Source: Lateolabrax maculatus (Eukaryota > Chordata > Actinopteri > Acropomatiformes > Lateolabracidae). From it: DNA of 64,000 bases. Below the pieces are notes generated by a model that was not told the origin of the DNA, did not search any database, and worked only from the letters and a program-made list of their open reading frames with translations. Of the stretch, positions 1-6,024 are shown in pieces (within the stretch, counting starts at the first letter, position 1; each line of letters starts with the position of its first letter). Position numbers and translations under genes: made by a program. The stretch lies in NCBI GenBank assembly GCA_031216445.1, contig CM062218.1:21861501-21925500 (forward strand), given 5' to 3'.

Positions 1-1116
1 GCTCTGAAAAAGGCTGAGCAGCAGTTGGAGAGTCATCGTATCGAGTGGCAGGAGGACAAGTCATCCCTCCTTCAGGCCACAGAGGGCCTCAAGAAGACTC
101 TGCGGCAGAAGGAGCAGGAGTGGCAGCAGGACAAGTCATCCCTCCTTCAGGCCACCGAGGGCTTCAAGAAAACTCTGCAGGAGAAGGAGCAGGAGTGGCA
201 GAAGGACAAGTCATCCCTCCTTCAGGCCACAGAGGGCCTCAAGAAGAAACTGCAGCAGAAGGGGCAGGAGTGTCAGCAGGACAAGTCATTCCTCTTTCAG
301 GCCACTAAGGGCCTCCAGAAGACTCTGAGTGAGCTTGAGCAGCAGACTACCACCAGCAAGGACCTTCAAGTCAAACTGGAGCAGGTGAAGGGAGAGAATG
401 AAGCCCTCCGAAATGAAATAGAGGCAACAAACTTAGTGGTTCGCACTGAAAAGGAGCTGCGCGCAGTGGCTGAAAACAACCTCATGACGACCGCCCATTT
501 CCTGAAGGTGCAGCTCTTTGAGAAAGACACAGCAGAGTTTGAGGCTCACTTAAAAGCAGAGCTTTTGGAGACACATATTGCTTGTGAGATCGCTCAAACT
601 GAAAAGCTGAAGCAGAAATTGACCAAGATGAAGGAAGCTCTACTGAAACAGAAGGACGACAATAAGAAGACTCTGGAAAGATCCCAGGCCTCTCATCGAG
701 TCCAACTGGAAGAATGCAGAGCCAAGACCAGTAAGATTTTATCTGCCCTGAAAAATGCAGAAGGTCTGCTGGAGATTGAGCGCCTCTGCCTGCAGCAGGA
801 GAAAACGTCCCTCCAGAAGGAGATGGAGACATCCAGAGCTTTCTATGCTGCTCAGCTTGTTGAGCAGAAAGAAGAGAACAACACCCTTGTGACTGCTCTC
901 AAAGAGGCTGAGCAGCAGTTGGAGAGTCATCGTATCAAGTGGCAGGAGGACAAGTCATCCCTCGTTCAAGCCACAGAAGGCCTCCAGAAGACTCTGCAGG
1001 AGAAGGAGCAGGAGTGGCAGGAGACTGAGGGATCCATGAGGTCCCAGCTTGAAGACCTCGTGAGCCAGCTCACTAAAAAGAAAAAGAAAAATAACTGGTA
1101 CAAAAAACTTTTCTAA
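1..1116 (+). CDS. Coiled-coil repeat protein, copy A (5' part outside the window)
   Basis: The last 371 codons of the array gene. The frame is open from base 1. It starts inside module 4, at the Trp-containing stretch just before the 25-residue repeats, and shows all four of those repeats, with Asp codons at 55, 130, 205 and 280. Module 5 starts at 328 and runs to the TAA at 1114-1116. Module 5 has its own residue choices (ELRAVAENNLMTTAHF, AHLKAELLETHIACE) and the tail KKKKKNNWYKKLF. The family is unrecognised. Its Glu/Lys/Gln/Leu-rich, proline-free sequence predicts a continuous coiled coil. The encoded part is identical in type to the ends of copies B-G. Confidence 0.88.
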   Translation, partial: ALKKAEQQLESHRIEWQEDKSSLLQATEGLKKTLRQKEQEWQQDKSSLLQATEGFKKTLQEKEQEWQKDKSSLLQATEGLKKKLQQKGQECQQDKSFLFQATKGLQKTLSELEQQTTTSKDLQVKLEQVKGENEALRNEIEATNLVVRTEKELRAVAENNLMTTAHFLKVQLFEKDTAEFEAHLKAELLETHIACEIAQTEKLKQKLTKMKEALLKQKDDNKKTLERSQASHRVQLEECRAKTSKILSALKNAEGLLEIERLCLQQEKTSLQKEMETSRAFYAAQLVEQKEENNTLVTALKEAEQQLESHRIKWQEDKSSLVQATEGLQKTLQEKEQEWQETEGSMRSQLEDLVSQLTKKKKKNNWYKKLF

Positions 1117-1233
1117 TGCCCGGATCCAAGAACTTCACGCACAGAAGAACAAATGCTCATACACATGCACTTACACAAACACACGCACCATGCACTTGTT
1201 CTTGTATACTTGTGAGGATTAATCAGTTGAATC

Positions 1234-1285
1234 AGTCTTAACCCCCAAACAGCTCTTTGTAGAGGGCTGTTTGAGGATTAAGACT
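1234..1285 (+). other. Stem-loop in 3' UTR (20-nt arms, 12-nt loop)
   Basis: The left arm at 1234-1253 (AGTCTTAACCCCCAAACAGC) pairs with the right arm at 1266-1285 (GCTGTTTGAGGATTAAGACT), leaving only two C-A mismatches. It begins 118 bases after the stop. It could be an RNA stability or processing element, or a relic of a short inverted-repeat transposon; no target duplication is evident. Copies lie at 10603, 19972, 28522, 37891, 47260 and 56161. Confidence 0.7.
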
Positions 1286-1440
1286 TGTTTTTACACTTGG
1301 AAAGTGAGGCTAAGCTCTCTTCACTTTTCTGGTGTTAAACTGAAACTGGTCCTCACAAATATATAAATACTAGTGCACACACTTACACACACACACCCAG
1401 CCGTCCGAGGAGAGGGGATCTCTCTTTGAATTGCCTTTCC

Positions 1441-1573
1441 CGAGGTTTCTTCTCATGTTCCTTAAGCTGTTCTTAGGTTCATGGGGAGTTTTTCCTCGTC
1501 TTCTTAGAGAGCTCGGGCTGGGCACCTGCTGCTGATGTGGGCCTGTCAGTGCCACTGAAACACCTTGAGCAAC
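1441..1573. repeat. Teleost-type interspersed repeat remnant (GGTTTCTTC ... GGGAGTTTTTCCT)
   Basis: Contains GAGGTTTCTTCTCATG, then GGGGAGTTTTTCCTCGTCTT and GAAACACCTTGAGCAACAC, a series of blocks I recognise from abundant repeats in many teleost genomes. The family name and exact ends cannot be given without a repeat library. Copies lie at the same place in every 3' UTR. Confidence 0.45.
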
Positions 1574-1615
1574 ACAAATAATCTCATCTTCACTTCTGGG
1601 CATTCAAAAAATAAT

Positions 1616-1643
1616 TCAATCAATCAATCAATCAATCAATAAA
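1616..1643 (+). terminator. (TCAA)n microsatellite with AATAAA poly(A) signal
   Basis: Six tandem TCAA-type repeats at 1616-1640 run into AATAAA at 1638-1643, the first canonical poly(A) signal after the stop codon, about 520 bases downstream. An AT- and T-rich stretch follows at 1650-1680. Whether it is the signal used is not shown. Confidence 0.5.
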
Positions 1644-1851
1644 TTGATTAATTACAATGTCATGTTTTTTTTCGTCTTTCTGTATTTGGTCTACAGTCAA
1701 ATGAGTAATATTAAATGTTCTGTTTGATGTATGAATATTTTCACTACTGGTAAAAACTAAACGATTACATAATGTTGTCAGAGCCTACAATGTGTCAACA
1801 CTTTGGTACCAAAAATGTAGTATATACAAACATTATGTCCATTTTATGCAA

Positions 1852-2010
1852 CTTTATACTTCTACTCCACTGCTTTTCAGAGGATTTTTTGTACTTTTTA
1901 CTGCAGAACATTTATTTGACAGCTATAGATACAGCAGATTATAATTTTACATTTCAAAAAACTTTTGATAAGCTTATAAATACAATGCATTATCAAAGAG
2001 TAAACCATTT
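1852..2010. repeat. Teleost-type interspersed repeat remnant (TACTTCTACTCCACTGC family)
   Basis: The blocks TACTTCTACTCCACTGC, TTCAGAGGA, GTACTTTTTACT, ACATTTATTTGACAGCT and AGCTTATAAATACAATGCATT, in this order, are known to me from a very common teleost repeat of uncertain class. The copy is diverged. A 100-codon open frame across it is not a gene. Confidence 0.55.
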
Positions 2011-2433
2011 ATGTTTGAGACTCACAAACAAGCAGATGTCTATGAGTTCAGATGTTTGTCAGTTTCCTGTCTAAACCTTTCCAGTGGTTTCATTCAAGAA
2101 AATGGTTCGAGGCTTAGAGAAGTACAACGATCCAATATCTCGGGGAAAAGCAAAGATTAGAGAAAAATCCAAATTAAATTAAAGTGCTCAAAGCTTGAGT
2201 ACAGGACTTTTACATATAAATGATTGTTACATTCAAGCCCTGGTCAAACGCTGGGGTACCTATAGCGATGCGTTTTACATCAACCAGCAATGATTGGTTC
2301 GCCAAGAGACAAAGGGGGGAGCAACTGTAGCGACGGAGTAGGCTACAGCAACTAGGAGTATGGAGGAATCACCTAATAGGCGTCCAAGAAAAGTTTCTAA
2401 TGCTCCAGATAAAAAAGAAGCTCAGCATTCAGA
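2011..2433. other. Spacer stretch without recognised features
   Basis: AT-rich non-coding sequence. I see no gene, RNA or clear repeat. The same stretch follows this repeat in every spacer. Confidence 0.6.
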
Positions 2434-2775
2434 CCATAGACTATATAAAAGAAGTGGACCTAGCCTCTGTGACGTCACCCCTTGGTTTGTGGATATCCGT
2501 TCTGTAGCCTCAAGATTGCCGTTTTGGAGCCAGAAGTGACGTTATTTAGAAAAAGAAAACAACAGCTAGCGATTGAGACCATAAACTCATTAGAAGTATG
2601 TTTACTGAGGTAATAAATCAAGTAAGAAGTAAGGTCCTTTTCTCATAGACGCTATACAGTCGGACTTCTTTTTGCAGCCTGTGTAGTCACCCCCTGGTGG
2701 CCATTAAAAAGAATGCAGGTTTAAGGTACTTCTGCATTGGCTTCAGTTTTCAGACCCAGAGGTTGCCGCTTGGTT
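2434..2775. repeat. Teleost-type interspersed repeat with a perfect CRE (TGACGTCA)
   Basis: Runs from CCATAGACTATATAAAAGAA through TGACGTCACCCCTTGGTTTG, TTTTGGAGCCAGAAGTGACG, CACCCCCTGGTGGCCATTA and GAATGCAGGTTTAAGGTACT to GGTTGCCGCTTGG. I recognise these blocks, in this order, as an abundant non-coding teleost repeat, probably a non-autonomous element. The TGACGTCA at 2470-2477 is a full CREB/ATF palindrome but belongs to the repeat, so a role for the array gene is not implied. Confidence 0.6.
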
Positions 2776-2905
2776 CAGAGGAAGGATTACAGTCCAAAAA
2801 AGAAAGTGACGATTGAAAGCGGCACATGGGCTGGACTACGGGAGGTAACGCCGGAGTCATTGGAAAGTCGTGAAGCTTGTCACTGGGGCTTGTTTTGGGT
2901 TTACA

Positions 2906-2988
2906 ATCATTCTTGCCAAGTTGTCTAAGGAGCTGTGTTCAGGTCACAGTCTCCCCTGGAGGCTTGGGTTGGAATCCCACTTTGGACA
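2906..2988 (+). pseudogene. tRNA-Leu(CAG)-like pseudogene
   Basis: 83 nt align end to end with vertebrate tRNA-Leu(CAG). The anticodon loop TTCAGGT is kept, and its stem is CTGTG/CACAG, a paired change from CTGCG/CGCAG. The variable arm TCTCCCCTGGAGG is intact. The acceptor strands no longer pair, the D arm is decayed and the T loop reads TTGGAAT instead of TTCGAAT, which damages the B box. It is a dead tRNA copy or the head of an old tRNA-derived SINE. Confidence 0.75.
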
Positions 2989-3215
2989 AGTAGTGTTTTG
3001 CACTGGAACCGTTCCCTTTAACATTACACTGGGATCGAAAAGTCAAAAGTTATGCTGGGACAGGCCTATGAAAAAATACAGTGTTAGTACTACACCTACA
3101 GCATTTGTAACACTGCGTTCACACATACAGATTCATAGTAGTAGGCAGTCTTTTTCACATTGTATCTGCCGTGTCACTGGTATTGTTGAATGCCTTCCTT
3201 GTCACAGTCTCTGCA

Positions 3216-3286
3216 TTGTCCATGGTGTCATGGTTAGTCCTCTGAACTCTTAATCCAGCAACTGAGTTCAAATCTCTGTGGAACCT
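3216..3286 (+). pseudogene. tRNA-Gln-like pseudogene with a CTT anticodon
   Basis: 71 nt match vertebrate tRNA-Gln: A box region TGGTGTCATGG, CTCTGAACTCTTAATCCAG, then GAGTTCAAATCTC and GTGGAACCT. The anticodon loop is CTCTTAA, so the anticodon would be CTT (Lys) in a Gln body instead of CTG. The acceptor 5' strand (TTGTCCA) no longer pairs with TGGAACC, one base is missing near the variable loop and the anticodon stem has an A-C mismatch. Not expected to be charged. Confidence 0.72.
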
Positions 3287-3981
3287 GGTTTTAAAGTAGG
3301 AATACAGGTTCATGCAAACTTAAAACAACTCTCAGCACTGCGTTTTTTGTGCATGATATTTCAGGTCCCAGTGAGACCTGCATTTTGAATTACAAAACAT
3401 TCTAAACGTATTTTTAGACAAGTACTTGTTCAATAACAATTAAAATAGCATTGTTTATTCACAATAAAACAAACACCCCCCTAACTCTACCATACTTGGC
3501 ATCTCCCCCGGAGAACCCCTTTACAAGCAGCAGTTCGGGGTCTAAACAGAAGAGAGCAGCTACAGCAGAGGAGAAACAGGTGACAACTACTTGTTTTCTG
3601 GCGAAACACTTTTAACAATAAATGAAAATGTTTGCACAAAGACAAGTCCCTGTGTCTTATTGTTTTAAAATACATTCTGTGTGCTTTGTTACACTACAAC
3701 CAACGATAAACAGAATATATTAACACTTTGTTAGCGGGCCTCCCGACATTAACAAACAAGTAAGTAATGATGACGATGTCAAATCATGCTATGCTGACAC
3801 TACAACACAGACACCTCCAAGCTGGCTTGATTTAATTATAATGGAAGTGGCGATGCGGCGTGTGTGCGTGCGAGTGTGCATCTTACTTTATAGGGCACGG
3901 TTCCCCACGTGACAATGACACATTTCATGTGTTATATTGGGATATTTATGTAAATTTCCACTAAATGTGGGATTTTTTACA
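3287..3981. other. Spacer stretch without a gene; E-box and alternating purine-pyrimidine run
   Basis: Holds no supported gene. Noted: AATAAA-type signals near 3471 and 3620, a GTGTGTGCGTGCG run near 3858-3870 and a CACGTG E-box at 3906-3911. In spacers F and G the SINE is inserted in the equivalent of base 3573. The minus-strand 62-codon frame near 3487-3675 has no recognisable domain. Confidence 0.5.
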
Positions 3982-4015
3982 GTCAGGATGACTGAGCGGT
4001 CTAAGGCTCTGCGTT
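3982..4015 (+). pseudogene. tRNA-Leu(CAG) 5' half
   Basis: GTCAGGATGACTGAGCGGTC followed by TAAGGCTCTGCGTT matches the first 34 nt of tRNA-Leu(CAG) at 31 positions, and similarity stops inside the anticodon loop. It is better preserved than the full-length copy at 2906. This is what insertion of a tRNA 5' half, or template switching during retrotransposition, would leave. Confidence 0.6.
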
Positions 4016-4547
4016 AAGCTGTGGAACATTTGTCCGTCAAAGAATGGGAAGAAGGGGGGAGAAGGGGAAAAATGTGAAAACAAAAGGAAAAATGTAGCTA
4101 TTTTGTGTCCATATATTTTTGAAGAATGCATTTTTAGCTGCCTGAACACAAAGTGGAAACTTTCGATGCTTTTAAATGCTTTGGACGTGCTGTAGACGAG
4201 ATTTGAGCTGACAAACTGTGGACAGCTGCACATTGCTTTATTTGGACATCACTTGGAGTTGGGGGTGTTCCCCAGTTATAAAGCTGGCCTACTGACACGC
4301 TCAAGGGACTCTATTTGCTGTTGTTCACGTCCCTGTTCCCCAAAGTTTAGTTTGTAAATAATTAGACAATAAATGATAAATGCAAAGAAATAATTTCCTT
4401 TGAAGTTCCTCCCTGCACCTTGCAAGATTGTTTGGATTCTTTTATAAATGCAAATATTTTTCTTGTGAAAAAAACATTTTTATACATATACTTCTTATTC
4501 ATGTGAATAATTTCATTATGTGTAATAATTCCTTGTTAATATCCAAG
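4016..4547. other. Spacer stretch with a purine-rich tract, no gene
   Basis: A nearly pure purine run lies at about 4040-4072 (GAAGAAGGGGGGAGAAGGGG). The rest is AT-rich and shows no gene. Minus-strand and plus-strand frames of 62-90 codons here lack recognisable features. Confidence 0.5.
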
Positions 4548-4555
4548 ATGGCGGC
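4545..4555 (+). promoter_or_regulatory. YY1-type motif AAGATGGCGGC
   Basis: Perfect match to the YY1 consensus (AAnATGGCGGC) on the + strand, overlapping the ATG of the relic frame at 4548. YY1 sites over the first ATG are typical of housekeeping and retroelement promoters. Copies lie at 13914, 23283, 31833, 41202, 50917 and 59818. Confidence 0.5.
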
Positions 4556-4734
4556 TGCCTATATGGAGCATTTAACGGCTGGCTACAGCGGCAGTATTAA
4601 ACGGAGTGGACGGTAAATTTTCTCTAAAAGAAGAACAAACAACGGCACTTAAACTTTATGTTGATAAGAAATATGTGTTTGCCCAACTTCTGACAGGACG
4701 TACCCTACGACAGGATGCCATTTTTTCGCTCTGA
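4548..4734 (+). pseudogene. RecQ-like helicase N-terminal fragment, frameshifted
   Basis: An ATG frame (MAAAYMEHLTAGYSG...) meets TAA at 4614-4616. In another frame, from 4618, the sequence reads FSLKEEQTTALKLYVDKKYV then FAQLLTG, before a TGA at 4732. LKEEQ ... V.KKYVFA.LLTG resembles the region just before and into motif I (Walker A) of RecQ-family helicases found in many copies in fish genomes, but the GxGKS residues are missing. I take it as a truncated, frame-broken relic. The assignment rests on a short match. Confidence 0.4.
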
Positions 4735-5249
4735 TTGGTTGTCTCAGCCTGTTTATAGTGCCCCTTGGAAATCGAAAAGGAACTGAGAGGTTCCAGATTA
4801 ATACACATGTGAATTAGTCTGGCAATGCCAAGCTACTGTTGTACACAAACTGTCATTAAAAACACCCAGTTGTACATTTGCTGTACAGCTGTTTTGGTTG
4901 TTCATAGAAAAAGAAATAGAGACTTTTGAAAGATTAAATTAAAACAGACCACGAAAAGTACAACAAATATATTTTAAAAAAAAATAATGTTTTTTTTTTG
5001 TTTTTATTTTCATTATTTCTTTCTTTTGTCCTGTCTCTTAGATATTTTGCACATGGGCAACATGCTTGTGCTGTAAATTTGGGGGTTTGGGTTCTACGTG
5101 AACCCTGGGTTCTAATCATAGCTACCTGCAGCAATGACTTATTGTTTTGACCATTTTAAATCAGTATGATCAAGGCAGTTATTTGCAACACCCTCCCATT
5201 ATCATTCTCCATATTTTAAGCATATTATTAATGATTTTAATGCACATTA
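4735..5249. other. Spacer stretch with A/T homopolymer pair, no gene
   Basis: Contains an imperfect palindrome at 4793-4822 (CCAGATTAA ... TTAGTCTGG) and adjacent A- and T-runs near 4973-5000, whose lengths vary between units and account for the 1-bp period differences. No gene seen. Confidence 0.55.
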
Positions 5250-5409
5250 TATTAAAGCAATATCACACAGGTCATGCTGTTGTACTGAATATAAGCACAG
5301 CTGTGATTCAGTCGTAGGGACGAGGCCGCAGGCCGAGTACAGAAGAAAATTACAGTTGTGCTGATATTCCGTACAACAGCATGACCTGGAGTGTGATATT
5401 GCTTTAATA
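5250..5409. mobile_element. MITE with long terminal inverted repeats
   Basis: The left end TATTAAAGCAATATCACAC and right end GTGTGATATTGCTTTAATA are inverted copies. The arms continue inward through GGTCATGCTGTTGTAC / GTACAACAGCATGACC and CAGCTGTGATT / AATTACAGTTGTG, about 60 bp each. The core is GACGAGGCCGCAGGCCGAGT. TA at both ends could be a TA target duplication. No transposase is present. I recall near-identical inverted repeats from other teleosts. Confidence 0.75.
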
Positions 5410-5876
5410 CAACAGTTCTACAAGCACCATTTATTAGTTAACAGTAATAAGCGATAACAAATTATGATTTGTTTGTTTAATCATGTATTTGGCTCTGCCA
5501 ACACAAATTGTTCCGTAACTGGACTGGGACTGGACTGTTGCCTAGCAACACGTAAATATTTTTGTGCACACTAGCTGGCTTGCTACTTTGTGTAAAGTCA
5601 GGTCTACATTGATAAGACAGTACGTTGCGCCATCGTTTCCTGCTCTGCAACTTTTTGGCGAGCTTTCAGACATGCAAGACAGACAAGCTTTTTGTTTCTA
5701 TTTTCTGTGTTCTGCAACTTATTAAAAATCTCAATTACAATCACAATTCACAACTGTTTTGTAATTGTATTTGGCATCCATCTTAGATACCATTGCATTT
5801 GTATATTCAAATATAAATAAACTGGTATCCACTAGCAACAAAAAGATGAAGGGATAGAATGAAACCAACTCCATAA
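5410..5876. other. Upstream flank of the array gene
   Basis: AT-rich, no gene. It holds the X-box at 5537-5549 and otherwise only short unassigned motifs such as TTAGATACCATTGCATTTG near 5785. Confidence 0.55.
5537..5549 (+). promoter_or_regulatory. RFX-type X-box (GTTGCCTAGCAAC)
   Basis: A perfect palindromic match to the X-box consensus GTnRCC-(0-3)-RGYAAC bound by RFX factors, about 490 bases before the ATG. RFX2/RFX3 drive ciliary and spermatogenic genes in vertebrates. Copies lie at 14906, 24275, 32825, 42194, 51908 and 60809. It could also be part of an old repeat. Confidence 0.5.
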
Positions 5877-5954
5877 CCAATTGTAATGAAGATTAAAGGA
5901 ATAGAATCCTATAGACATCATGGACTTTAGAATGTTGTCAGGATGCTATAAATA
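5877..5954 (+). promoter_or_regulatory. Core promoter of copy B: CCAAT box and TATA box
   Basis: CCAAT at 5877-5881 and TATAAATA at 5947-5954 are spaced 66 bases apart. A start of transcription about 30 bases after TATA (near 5978-5985) would give a 5' UTR of about 40-50 bases before the ATG at 6025, so no upstream exon is needed. Inferred; no transcript evidence. Confidence 0.6.
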
Positions 5955-6024
5955 CTGAGACCAAAGTTTGGTTCTGACACAAATTTCCACACAAAGATTT
6001 CCTGACACAAATTTCACGGTGACA

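Larger units (their letters stand above)
1117..1660 (+). other. Probable 3' UTR of copy A, with hairpin and poly(A) signal
   Basis: Sequence from the stop codon to just after AATAAA at 1638-1643. It contains, in order, a (CA)-rich stretch at about 1157-1195, the hairpin at 1234-1285, a second CA run at about 1375-1398, a teleost-type repeat at 1441-1573 and a TCAA microsatellite at 1616-1640 that supplies the AATAAA. There is no transcript to fix the cleavage site. Confidence 0.5.

Noticed and set aside
55..354. Regular 75-bp repeats as a possible CRISPR array
   Set aside because: The repeats are contiguous, in frame and coding, with no spacers; the context is eukaryotic.
1772..2074. A 100-codon + strand frame in every spacer
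   Set aside because: It lies on a diverged interspersed repeat, begins at a TTG, and resembles no protein.
2870..3253. A 127-codon + strand frame, and a 63-codon frame at 2737-2928
   Set aside because: They run across a teleost-type repeat and the two tRNA-derived relics; no promoter, no domain, and the composition is that of non-coding DNA.
2906..3286. Functional tRNA genes for Leu and Gln
   Set aside because: Acceptor stems do not pair, the Leu T loop is altered and the Gln anticodon is changed; both are labelled pseudogenes.
5968..6024. TTG start giving 19 extra N-terminal residues (1505 aa)
   Set aside because: TTG is not a normal eukaryotic start; the ATG at 6025 has a strong context, and the TATA box predicts transcription starting around or after this TTG.
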